This document shows positions 1 through 9,100 of a stretch of 64,000 nt of DNA, in pieces. Source of the stretch: Locusta migratoria. Taxonomy: Eukaryota > Arthropoda > Insecta > Orthoptera > Acrididae. The translations under genes were made by a program, and so were the position numbers. Each line of letters starts with the position of its first letter. The stretch's first letter is position 1. Location of the stretch: contig JAOYRU010000053.1 in assembly GCA_026315105.1 (NCBI GenBank), positions 124,001 to 188,000 of the forward strand, in the 5' to 3' direction. The notes beneath the pieces are model-generated. The model saw nothing but the letters and a program-made list of their open reading frames with translations. It was not told the origin of the DNA and searched no databases.

Positions 1-233
1 TTTGCATGTGTCTAATTCGATTGCATTATCATGGGTATCTGCTGGATTCAGCCACTTACGCAGTCAACACTCTATTCTCTCTTGTGCATCGTTCTCTGCA
101 AGCCATTTGCCCTGTGCAGTGATAAAAGAGGCTTTTTCCTAGCGTCAGCGTGGCGTCAGATGAAGTCATCGAAGTCAATAACAAACGACTCTGCACGCAT
201 GGAAGCAGTGGAAAATCAAGCACAACGACGTCA

Positions 234-307
234 GCCGAAATAGCTCAGTTGGGAGAGCGTTAGACTGAAGATCTAAAGGTCACTGGTTCGATCCCGGGGA
301 TTCGGCA
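234..307 (+). tRNA. tRNA-Phe-GAA: tRNA-Phe(GAA), unit 1, type A (74 nt, aberrant)
   Basis: Cloverleaf with acceptor gccgaaa, D arm gctc/gagc, anticodon loop ctgaaga (GAA at 267-269) and T loop ttcgatc. Box A is at 241-252 and box B at 285-294. No intron and no encoded CCA. The type-A form has A instead of C at position 49, opposing G65, and the acceptor 3' strand reads gattcggc instead of tttcggc: one extra base and a lost pair at the acceptor/T junction. It can probably be transcribed, but correct folding and charging are doubtful. Confidence 0.8.
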
Positions 308-315
308 TACGTTTC

Positions 316-320
316 TTTTT
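316..320 (+). terminator. Pol III terminator of tRNA-Phe (unit 1, representative)
   Basis: A run of five T, preceded by TTTC, begins 9 nt after the discriminator base of tRNA-Phe. A T-run this close to a tRNA 3' end is the standard Pol III stop. The same run follows nearly every tRNA-Phe here. It is shortened to four T in units 2 and 4 (cctttta) and in unit 26 (cttttgcc). Confidence 0.8.
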
Positions 321-410
321 AAGCCATCGACAGTGGCATTACCCTGCGACCGTGTTACCGTCCCTACAACTGAGAAAAAACTTGACACCCTCCTGTAGCT
401 GTTTCTGCGT

Positions 411-429
411 GTCTAGTTCTACACTAGAC
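411..429. other. Perfect 6-bp hairpin in type-A spacer (unit 1, representative)
   Basis: gtctag (411-416), a 7-nt loop, then ctagac (424-429). It occurs in every type-A spacer between tRNA-Phe and tRNA-Ser. It is absent from type B, where the second arm is replaced by ccaaacaagcc. No function is assigned. Confidence 0.5.
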
Positions 430-520
430 AAGCAAGCGAAACACAGTACTTATTCACAAGCTGCATCTTGGCCTCACCTTATGAACACTAGGCAAGTTTT
501 ATAGAAAACTTTGCTCCACC

Positions 521-602
521 GCAGTCGTGGCCGAGTGGTTAAGGCGTCTGACTTGAAATCAGATTCCCTCTGGGAGCGTAGGTTCGAGTCCTGCCGACTG
601 CG
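521..602 (+). tRNA. tRNA-Ser-TGA: tRNA-Ser(TGA), unit 1
   Basis: 82-nt serine-type tRNA with a long variable arm. Acceptor gcagtcg pairs with cgactgc, and the discriminator is G as expected for Ser. Anticodon loop cttgaaa gives TGA at 554-556, reading UCN codons. Box A tggccgagtgg is at 528-538 and box B ggttcgagtcc at 581-591, both matching consensus. No intron and no encoded CCA. All stems pair; it should be functional. Confidence 0.96.
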
Positions 603-1081
603 AAAATTTTCTCTTCCTCCATTGACAGACATGTAGTGGCAACTTTGGTGGTGCTTTTCCGCTAAACTGGCGGCTCACAAGTAAACCGCTGTCTTTTCTG
701 GCTCCATGATGCTGCGCTCCAGTTCTGTCCAGAAGGCAATGCAGCTCATCTGCGCCGTCGTCCGCCAGATGTCCCTGAAAACGCCACTACACTGAACACT
801 AACGTTTTGTTTATTTTAGCGTGCAGTCGATAACAGCCCAGTGTTTAATTTGCATGTGTCTAATTCGATTGCATTATCATGGGTATCTGCTGGATTCAGC
901 CACTTACGCAGTCAACACTCTATTCTCTCTTGTGCATCGTTCTCTGCAAGCCATTTGCCCTGTGCAGTGATAAAAGAGGCTTTTTCCTAGCGTCAGCGTG
1001 GCGTCAGATGAAGTCATCGAAGTCAATAACAAACGACTCTGCACGCATGGAAGCAGTGGAAAAGCAAGCACAACGACGTCA
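603..1081. other. Spacer from tRNA-Ser to next tRNA-Phe (representative, present in every unit)
   Basis: Non-genic 479 bp between the tRNA-Ser of unit 1 and the tRNA-Phe of unit 2. It begins with the tRNA-Ser terminator and contains an ATTTGCAT octamer at 848-855. An open frame of 70 codons (879-1091) ends inside the tRNA-Phe gene. I see no tRNA-like fold, Sm site or other RNA gene here. The same sequence, nearly unchanged, separates all units. The 70-codon frame is probably kept only because the array is homogenised. Confidence 0.6.
607..610 (+). terminator. Pol III terminator of tRNA-Ser (unit 1, representative)
   Basis: Four T begin 5 nt after the discriminator G of tRNA-Ser (gaaaattttctc). 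Four T is the usual minimum for Pol III termination in animals. The same motif follows every tRNA-Ser in the window. Confidence 0.75.
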
Positions 1082-1154
1082 GCCGAAATAGCTCAGTTGG
1101 GAGAGCGTTAGACTGAAGATCTAAAGGTCCCTGGTCCGATCCCGGGTTTCGGCA
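1082..1154 (+). tRNA. tRNA-Phe-GAA: tRNA-Phe(GAA), unit 2, type B with T-loop change
   Basis: 73 nt with all stems paired (acceptor gccgaaa/tttcggc, T stem cctgg/ccggg). The T loop reads tccgatc instead of ttcgatc, which removes the invariant T55 and damages box B. Transcription or folding is likely impaired. The terminator is also reduced from five to four T. Confidence 0.8.
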
Positions 1155-1371
1155 TACGTTTCCTTTTAAGCCATCGACAGTGGCATTACCCTGCGACCGT
1201 GTTACCGTCCCTACAACTGAGAACAAACTTGACACCCTCCTGTAGCTGTTTCTGCGTGTCTAGTTGTACACCAAACAAGCCAGCAAGCGAAACACAGTAC
1301 TTATTCACAAGCCGCATCTTGGCCTCACCTCGTGAACACTAGGCAAGTTTTATCGAAAGCTTTGCTCCACC

Positions 1372-1453
1372 GCAGTCGTGGCCGAGTGGTTAAGGCGTCT
1401 GACTTGAAATCAGATTCCCTCTGGGAGCGTAGGTTCGAGTCCTGCCGACTGCG
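1372..1453 (+). tRNA. tRNA-Ser-TGA: tRNA-Ser(TGA), unit 2
   Basis: Type-B spacer upstream (tttatcgaaag instead of the tttatagaaaa of type A). Gene body is the 82-nt consensus. Confidence 0.96.
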
Positions 1454-1932
1454 AAAATTTTCTCTTCCTCCATTGACAGACATGTAGTGGCAACTTTGGT
1501 GGTGCTTTTCCGCTAAACTGGCGGCTCACAAGTAAACCGCTGTCTTTTCTGGCTCCATGATGCTGCGCTCCAGTTCTGTCCAGAAGGCAATGCAGCTCAT
1601 CTGCGCCGTCGTCCGCCAGATGTCCCTGAAAACGCCACTACACTGAACACTAACGTTTTGTTTATTTTAGCGTGCAGTCGATAACAGCCCAGTGTTTAAT
1701 TTGCATGTGTCTAATTCGATTGCATTATCATGGGTATCTGCTGGATTCAGCCACTTACGCAGTCAACACTCTATTCTCTCTTGTGCATCGTTCTCTGCAA
1801 GCCATTTGCCCTGTGCAGTGATAAAAGAGGCTTTTTCCTAGCGTCAGCGTGGCGTCAGATGAAGTCATCGAAGTCAATAACAAACGACTCTGCACGCATG
1901 GAAGCAGTGGAAAATCAAGCACAACGACGTCA

Positions 1933-2006
1933 GCCGAAATAGCTCAGTTGGGAGAGCGTTAGACTGAAGATCTAAAGGTCACTGGTTCGATCCCGGGGAT
2001 TCGGCA
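1933..2006 (+). tRNA. tRNA-Phe-GAA: tRNA-Phe(GAA), unit 3, type A
   Basis: 74-nt aberrant form, as in unit 1 (A49, extra base before the acceptor 3' strand). Confidence 0.8.
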
Positions 2007-2219
2007 TACGTTTCTTTTTAAGCCATCGACAGTGGCATTACCCTGCGACCGTGTTACCGTCCCTACAACTGAGAAAAAACTTGACACCCTCCTGTAGCTG
2101 TTTCTGCGTGTCTAGTTCTACACTAGACAAGCAAGCGAAACACAGTACTTATTCACAAGCTGCATCTTGGCCTCACCTTATGAACACTAGGCAAGTTTTA
2201 TAGAAAACTTTGCTCCACC

Positions 2220-2301
2220 GCAGTCGTGGCCGAGTGGTTAAGGCGTCTGACTTGAAATCAGATTCCCTCTGGGAGCGTAGGTTCGAGTCCTGCCGACTGC
2301 G
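2220..2301 (+). tRNA. tRNA-Ser-TGA: tRNA-Ser(TGA), unit 3
   Basis: Type-A spacer; 82-nt consensus. Confidence 0.96.
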
Positions 2302-2780
2302 AAAATTTTCTCTTCCTCCATTGACAGACATGTAGTGGCAACTTTGGTGGTGCTTTTCCGCTAAACTGGCGGCTCACAAGTAAACCGCTGTCTTTTCTGG
2401 CTCCATGATGCTGCGCTCCAGTTCTGTCCAGAAGGCAATGCAGCTCATCTGCGCCGTCGTCCGCCAGATGTCCCTGAAAACGCCACTACACTGAACACTA
2501 ACGTTTTGTTTATTTTAGCGTGCAGTCGATAACAGCCCAGTGTTTAATTTGCATGTGTCTAATTCGATTGCATTATCATGGGTATCTGCTGGATTCAGCC
2601 ACTTACGCAGTCAACACTCTATTCTCTCTTGTGCATCGTTCTCTGCAAGCCATTTGCCCTGTGCAGTGATAAAAGAGGCTTTTTCCTAGCGTCAGCGTGG
2701 CGTCAGATGAAGTCATCGAAGTCAATAACAAACGACTCTGCACGCATGGAAGCAGTGGAAAAGCAAGCACAACGACGTCA

Positions 2781-2853
2781 GCCGAAATAGCTCAGTTGGG
2801 AGAGCGTTAGACTGAAGATCTAAAGGTCCCTGGTCCGATCCCGGGTTTCGGCA
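2781..2853 (+). tRNA. tRNA-Phe-GAA: tRNA-Phe(GAA), unit 4, type B with T-loop change
   Basis: Same tccgatc T loop and four-T terminator as unit 2; these are the only two copies with this change. Confidence 0.8.
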
Positions 2854-3070
2854 TACGTTTCCTTTTAAGCCATCGACAGTGGCATTACCCTGCGACCGTG
2901 TTACCGTCCCTACAACTGAGAACAAACTTGACACCCTCCTGTAGCTGTTTCTGCGTGTCTAGTTGTACACCAAACAAGCCAGCAAGCGAAACACAGTACT
3001 TATTCACAAGCCGCATCTTGGCCTCACCTCGTGAACACTAGGCAAGTTTTATCGAAAGCTTTGCTCCACC

Positions 3071-3152
3071 GCAGTCGTGGCCGAGTGGTTAAGGCGTCTG
3101 ACTTGAAATCAGATTCCCTCTGGGAGCGTAGGTTCGAGTCCTGCCGACTGCG
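3071..3152 (+). tRNA. tRNA-Ser-TGA: tRNA-Ser(TGA), unit 4
   Basis: Type-B spacer; 82-nt consensus. Confidence 0.96.
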
Positions 3153-3631
3153 AAAATTTTCTCTTCCTCCATTGACAGACATGTAGTGGCAACTTTGGTG
3201 GTGCTTTTCCGCTAAACTGGCGGCTCACAAGTAAACCGCTGTCTTTTCTGGCTCCATGATGCTGCGCTCCAGTTCTGTCCAGAAGGCAATGCAGCTCATC
3301 TGCGCCGTCGTCCGCCAGATGTCCCTGAAAACGCCACTACACTGAACACTAACGTTTTGTTTATTTTAGCGTGCAGTCGATAACAGCCCAGTGTTTAATT
3401 TGCATGTGTCTAATTCGATTGCATTATCATGGGTATCTGCTGGATTCAGCCACTTACGCAGTCAACACTCTATTCTCTCTTGTGCATCGTTCTCTGCAAG
3501 CCATTTGCCCTGTGCAGTGATAAAAGAGGCTTTTTCCTAGCGTCAGCGTGGCGTCAGATGAAGTCATCGAAGTCAATAACAAACGACTCTGCACGCATGG
3601 AAGCAGTGGAAAATCAAGCACAACGACGTCA

Positions 3632-3705
3632 GCCGAAATAGCTCAGTTGGGAGAGCGTTAGACTGAAGATCTAAAGGTCACTGGTTCGATCCCGGGGATT
3701 CGGCA
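3632..3705 (+). tRNA. tRNA-Phe-GAA: tRNA-Phe(GAA), unit 5, type A
   Basis: 74-nt aberrant form; last tRNA-Phe before the first retrotransposon. Confidence 0.8.
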
Positions 3706-3918
3706 TACGTTTCTTTTTAAGCCATCGACAGTGGCATTACCCTGCGACCGTGTTACCGTCCCTACAACTGAGAAAAAACTTGACACCCTCCTGTAGCTGT
3801 TTCTGCGTGTCTAGTTCTACACTAGACAAGCAAGCGAAACACAGTACTTATTCACAAGCTGCATCTTGGCCTCACCTTATGAACACTAGGCAAGTTTTAT
3901 AGAAAACTTTGCTCCACC

Positions 3919-4000
3919 GCAGTCGTGGCCGAGTGGTTAAGGCGTCTGACTTGAAATCAGATTCCCTCTGGGAGCGTAGGTTCGAGTCCTGCCGACTGCG
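3919..4000 (+). tRNA. tRNA-Ser-TGA: tRNA-Ser(TGA), unit 5
   Basis: Type-A spacer; 82-nt consensus. Confidence 0.96.
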
Positions 4001-4479
4001 AAAATTTTCTCTTCCTCCATTGACAGACATGTAGTGGCAACTTTGGTGGTGCTTTTCCGCTAAACTGGCGGCTCACAAGTAAACCGCTGTCTTTTCTGGC
4101 TCCATGATGCTGCGCTCCAGTTCTGTCCAGAAGGCAATGCAGCTCATCTGCGCCGTCGTCCGCCAGATGTCCCTGAAAACGCCACTACACTGAACACTAA
4201 CGTTTTGTTTATTTTAGCGTGCAGTCGATAACAGCCCAGTGTTTAATTTGCATGTGTCTAATTCGATTGCATTATCATGGGTATCTGCTGGATTCAGCCA
4301 CTTACGCAGTCAACACTCTATTCTCTCTTGTGCATCGTTCTCTGCAAGCCATTTGCCCTGTGCAGTGATAAAAGAGGCTTTTTCCTAGCGTCAGCGTGGC
4401 GTCAGATGAAGTCATCGAAGTCAATAACAAACGACTCTGCACGCATGGAAGCAGTGGAAAAGCAAGCACAACGACGTCA

Positions 4480-4490
4480 GCCGAAATAGC
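4480..4490 (+). pseudogene. tRNA-Phe 5' fragment, unit 6 (split by retrotransposon)
   Basis: gccgaaatagc, the first 11 nt of tRNA-Phe (acceptor 5' strand and start of the D stem). The rest of the gene lies 7.3 kb downstream. Confidence 0.9.
4484..4490 (+). repeat. Target-site duplication, 5' side of retrotransposon copy 1
   Basis: aaatagc, nucleotides 5-11 of tRNA-Phe. The first three As cannot be told apart from the poly(A) tail at the 3' junction. The unambiguous part is tagc. Confidence 0.7.
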
Positions 4491-4682
4491 AGTTGCGCTT
4501 GAGACGCCGTGCTGATCGGACGCTTGTTTACTTCCGTTCCGCAGTAGCGCCAGGAAGCCGCGAGCAGTGTTTGTATACGTGTGCTGTGTCGTACTGTCGT
4601 GTTGTTGCGTTCTTGTCTCTGTGTTTTTCTTTATTTTGTGTGTCGTTGTTTAGCGGCTGCGGCCGCTTTCTTTTCCGTAACA
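4491..4682 (+). promoter_or_regulatory. 5' UTR of retrotransposon copy 1
   Basis: 192 bp between the insertion point and the chosen ORF1 start. The second half is rich in TG and TTT runs, and gcggctgcggccgc lies just before the start codon. Non-LTR elements normally carry an internal promoter here; I see no TATA box or clear initiator, so a promoter is inferred only from family knowledge. Confidence 0.45.
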
Positions 4683-6125
4683 ATGAGTACACCGGTTCCA
4701 AGAAAAAATACACTGTGCTTCGAATTTGAAAAGTCGTCACGAAGAGTTCAACCGACTTCATTGGAGATACATGACTGGATTGAGGATGTAATCGGCATCA
4801 CGACTGATCAAGTACATACGGCGTATTATGATACAGATGTTTACTGCTTCTTCGTAAAACTGTACAACCCTGTACTGATGGATAAGATTGTGATGAAATT
4901 TGGAGGAAAGGCTGAATTTCAACATCGGGATTCCTCGGTGAGTACCGTTCTGATTTATAATGCTGCCATCGAGTACAAAAATGTTCGCGTGTTTAACTTG
5001 CCTCCTGAGGTTGAAAATTGTTATTTAGCTGAAGCACTTAGAAATTACGGGGATGTCAAATCGATCCGTAACGAACGGTGGTCTAAGTTACACAGGTTAC
5101 AGTGTTTTAGTGGCGTCAGATCGGTAGAGATGCATGTTAGAAATAATATCCCTTCAAATCTGATAGTCGGTGGTTACAAGGCTCACATTACTTACGAGGG
5201 ACAAGTAGGAACTTGTTTTTTATGCAACGAAAGTGGTCACGAACGGACGGCTTGTCCTAAGCGTGTGGTCGTTCTTAAAAGTTCCTTACAGCAACGCAAA
5301 AAACTTACGTTAGCTGAGTTGATGGTAGGCAATCAATCGGCAGATAATGTTGAGGCTCCCACTAATGAACGCTTGGTACAGGAATCCCCAGTTTCAGCAG
5401 TAGAATTTCCACCACTACCACCAAAATCTGATGTAAATAATACAGCTCATGTTAGTGGCGTGCTGCTTGTTAATAACAAGAAACGTCGGACATGTGACGA
5501 ACCGAGTTCTGATGATAATGTACACGACTTAGGACAGGTTGCGCCGCAAATTGAATCCACTGCTCCTACACCTGAACCGTCTGCTCCGATCACATCTGCG
5601 GTAGCATTAGAGGATGCGGTTGCGGTTGAGAAGCAGGAAAAAATGCAGGTGGAGGTCGAGCCGCAACAGTTGGCTACAGTGTTGACAAGCTCGCCGGAGC
5701 GTGTCGCACAAAGTAAACATGTAGCGTGTACACAAGCTAGTGCCCGCGATACACAACACGCGGAAAGTTCTGATGGTAAACAGACTGCAAGTCGTCTTTC
5801 CCCAAACAATAACAAGCAAGGGGCGGGGCCTGCTGTTACCAAACAAACACTTAGTGACACGGAACATACACGTAAAGGGGTTTTAGCGCCACTTCCGACG
5901 CCTTCACAGAAAGCTGTGCACGCGCGTATGGATCTGGATGTTGACCTGGACCCTCCAACATCTCCGTCTGCTGAAACATTCGTGAACAGTGGACGGCGTA
6001 AAACTAAAGTCCAACCAAATGTGAACGCTGTCAGAAAGAAACATTCCACCTCAGACACAAAAGACAGTAAAACTGTCGGCTCAAAAGACGACTCACGTGA
6101 CGTAACAGAAATGGACTTGGCTTAA
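4683..6125 (+). CDS. ORF1: Retrotransposon ORF1 protein, CCHC zinc-knuckle RNA-binding (copy 1)
   Basis: 480 aa, predicted nucleic-acid-binding ORF1 protein of a non-LTR element; by family analogy it coats the element RNA in a cytoplasmic RNP and may chaperone priming. The N-terminal ~170 residues contain an RRM-like stretch (VRVFNLPPEVENCYLAEAL...YGDVKSI) and lead into a single zinc knuckle, C178-x2-C181-x4-H186-x4-C191. The C-terminal ~280 residues are low-complexity, rich in S, T, E, K and P, and probably disordered. The chosen ATG at 4683 has A at -3 and precedes MSTPVPRKN. An upstream in-frame ATG at 4581 would add 34 hydrophobic residues encoded by UTR-like sequence and is less likely. 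The frame is intact. ORF2 follows 48 nt later in the same frame, separated by two in-frame TAA codons. Confidence 0.88.
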   Translation: MSTPVPRKNTLCFEFEKSSRRVQPTSLEIHDWIEDVIGITTDQVHTAYYDTDVYCFFVKLYNPVLMDKIVMKFGGKAEFQHRDSSVSTVLIYNAAIEYKNVRVFNLPPEVENCYLAEALRNYGDVKSIRNERWSKLHRLQCFSGVRSVEMHVRNNIPSNLIVGGYKAHITYEGQVGTCFLCNESGHERTACPKRVVVLKSSLQQRKKLTLAELMVGNQSADNVEAPTNERLVQESPVSAVEFPPLPPKSDVNNTAHVSGVLLVNNKKRRTCDEPSSDDNVHDLGQVAPQIESTAPTPEPSAPITSAVALEDAVAVEKQEKMQVEVEPQQLATVLTSSPERVAQSKHVACTQASARDTQHAESSDGKQTASRLSPNNNKQGAGPAVTKQTLSDTEHTRKGVLAPLPTPSQKAVHARMDLDVDLDPPTSPSAETFVNSGRRKTKVQPNVNAVRKKHSTSDTKDSKTVGSKDDSRDVTEMDLA

Positions 6126-6173
6126 GGACAAACTTTCTTTCTCCTTGTAATTTTTGATTAATTTACTGTACAT

Positions 6174-9100
6174 ATGACACAAGCGTATACGTTTGTCTCG
6201 CTGAATATAAATAAGATTACTTCGGCATTAAAACTAGCCTCTCTGCGTGAGTTTATTTATGATTCAGGCGCAGATATTGTTTTCTTACAAGAAGTGCGTA
6301 TATTAAATTTATCTGTAACCGGTTTTAGAACGATAGCTAACGTGGCTCCAGAAGCGGGTACAGGCACAGCTATTTTATTGCGGGAGGGCATTCCAGCTAA
6401 TGATATCGAGTTATTAGAATCGGGACGAGGGATTAGCTGTAGAATATATGATGTAACACTGATTAATTTATACGCTCCGTCAGGTAGCAGCAACAAAGCA
6501 GAGAGATCACTCTTCTTTAAAGAAGAAATTATTTATCTCCTCAGACGGTGTCCTGTAAACGTTTTAATGGGAGGTGACTTCAACTGCGTGTTACACGCCA
6601 AAGACCAGTTTCCCCATTTTAATTACTGCAAAGAACTACATGAGCTTGTCCGCAATCTACAGCTAAAAGACTCGTGGGAACATAAGTTTCCCACGCAGGT
6701 AAAATTTACGTTTTTTACTTCAACATCGAGCAGCCGATTAGATAGAATATATGTATCCAACGGTATCAGTGAAAGGATTCTATCAGTGGATGTCATTCCA
6801 GCTTATTTTTCTGATCATTGTGCCTTTTCCCTAACTATTAATCTAGATAAACAACCGGCCAAACGTTTCCGATCCCCATGGATGCTGAACACCTCGCATC
6901 TCACAGACAGTGACATAGACGACGTTGTCACCAGTACTTGGAACATGTGTCTCCGATCAATTACTAACTATGCGTCTAAAGCCGAATGGTGGACTCGCGT
7001 AGCAAAAAGAAAACTCCGGCAAACTCTAATTTCGTATGGTATACGACGAGCATGGGACACCAAGAAAACGTTTGATTTTTATTATACTGTTTTGCGTGAA
7101 TTGTACGAAAAATCAGGGGCCGCAGGTACCAACATTACAGAAATAAAGCGGGTGAAGGCAAAACTACTGAGTTTAAAACGGCAACAAATGGAAGGTCTAA
7201 AGGTTAAGTGCAAACCTAAGTCAGTTACAGAGGATGAGATGACATCCTTGTATCACCTAATGAGGCATGTGTCTCGTCGCAGGCGTACATTTATTGACAT
7301 TTTAGAAACAGATCACGGTGACGTACTCACTGATCAACGGAACATTGTGCACGAAATACACCAACATTTCGAAAAAATGTACTCGAGTGAATTAACGGAT
7401 GACGTGTCTCTTGATAACATGATACGCGTATTTAATAGTGAAGTAACTCAAGACGAAAATGCGGAAGTTTTATTGGAATTCAGTAGAGACGAAGTTTTTG
7501 ATTTTATCCTAAATTCGCCGTCACATAAGTCACCTGGCCCGGACGGATTACCGAAAGAATTTTATGTTAAGTTTTGGAATGTCATTGGCGGTACCTTTAC
7601 AGACATTGTCAATGAAATACTAATGGGAGGTCCCGTGCCTGCTGATTTTAAAGAAGGCAGAATTGTTTTAGTTCCGAAGAAAACAGGTCACAAGACGATT
7701 GCAACCCTTCGTCCTATAACTCTAATGAATTTTGATTACAAAACGATTGCAAGAGCCCTGAATAATAGATTGACGCCCATCCTAAGGAAAGTAGTAAAGC
7801 CACATCAGACCTGCCTATCGGGTAGATCTATAATGTCTTCTATTGCAGAATACCGGGATGTTGTCGCAGTAGCAGCAGTGACAAATATCAAATGTGCCAT
7901 GCTGTTCCTTGACTTCTGTAAAGCTTTCGATCGTGTGAGTCATCGTTATTTAATGCGGATACTGCAACAAATAGGACTTGAAGCACGGGTTGTAAGTGTC
8001 ATCTGTAATATGATTACAAGTATTACTGCTCCAATTACTATTAACGGACAGCTGACAAAGCCCATCAGAATAGACAGAGGTGTACCACAAGGCAGTCCTC
8101 TTTCTATGTCCCTTTTCGTGTTGTCACTTGAGCCACTATTGAGGAGGCTAAATGAAGATCTATCAGGGCTGACCATATTTGGTGGGAATCTCACAGCCAG
8201 GGCCTACGCGGACGACGTTGTAGTACTGTTACGTAGAGAATCGGATGTGGGAACAATTAAGAACGGAATTGACATTTACTGTCGTGCCTCAGGAGCCAAA
8301 CTCAGCGAGGGAAAATGTAAACTACTTGACATTAGAGGCTTCGAAACCGTTAGTGTGTCTTGGGCAACAATGGTGGACAACCACACCACGTTAGGTATAA
8401 TCATAGATAGATGCCCCTTGAAAATGGCAGCTCAAAATTGGAGACGTACGATTAATATAGTACAAGGTGCCATCCGAGCAAATAAATGGCGGTCGACAAA
8501 CCTCATCGAGAAAATTAGAATATTGGATACATATATTCTAAGCAAAGCGTATTACATAGCACAGGTGTTTCCTATCCCTAAAATGCAGGCTAGGAAAATT
8601 ATGCAACTTCAAAGTCGGTATGTATGGGAAAATCGTATCTTCAGGTTAAACCATAGTATAACCACCAAGTCACATCAAGTAGGAGGGCTGGAACTAACGG
8701 ACATCAGTAGGAAGGCAACTGCACTGTACATTAAACGGACAATTGTGACAACCAACAATGAACCACAGACCGTAACATCAAAGCTGTTCCGCGTTGTACG
8801 CCCTGCTAGTCTGCAACCGCCCATTGACATACGAAAGTTAAACTACAAACTGAAACACATTAGTGAATTTTATCTGGAGACGAGTTACCTCGGTACGAAC
8901 ATTTTACGGAAAACTGCCTTACAAACGAAGCTATTACTGGCCGAATGGAGGAAAACAGACACTCCAAATCCAGTGGAATTAAAATATAATAACGTAACAT
9001 GGAGCATAGTGTGGAAAAATATAAGCCTCAAAATTCATTCTTCCGAGGTCCTTTCATCGTGGTACACGGTCATAAACAACGTAGTGCCAACGAACGAAAA

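Larger units (their letters stand above)
1..4490 (+). repeat. tRNA-Phe/tRNA-Ser tandem array, left block (units 1-6)
   Basis: Head-to-tail units of 848 bp (type A: units 1, 3, 5) alternating strictly with 851 bp (type B: units 2, 4 and the start of 6). Each unit holds tRNA-Phe(GAA), a spacer of about 215 bp, tRNA-Ser(TGA) and a spacer of about 480 bp. Type A carries the 74-nt tRNA-Phe and a spacer with gtctag...ctagac. Type B carries the 73-nt tRNA-Phe and ttgtacaccaaac in the same place. The block ends where a retrotransposon enters the tRNA-Phe of unit 6. Confidence 0.97.

Noticed and set aside
31..243. 70-codon + strand open frame repeated in every unit (starts MGICWIQPL)
   Set aside because: It ends at a TAG formed by the tRNA-Phe gene itself, has no recognisable domain, and its conservation is explained by array homogenisation. 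A one-base indel in unit 28 changes its frame.
1023..1235. 70-codon - strand open frame covering tRNA-Phe (starts MSSLFSVV)
   Set aside because: It runs antisense through the tRNA-Phe gene and exists only in units whose tRNA-Phe is 73 nt with C49, so it is a by-product of the tRNA sequence.
4581..4682. N-terminal extension of ORF1 from the upstream in-frame ATG
   Set aside because: The 34 extra residues are encoded by UTR-like TG-rich sequence. The ATG at 4683 has a better context and matches the expected start of the soluble ORF1 protein.
5447..6058. 203-codon antisense open frame within ORF1, repeated in copy 2
   Set aside because: It is a cysteine- and serine-rich shadow of the low-complexity ORF1 C-terminal half, with no domain and no promoter evidence.
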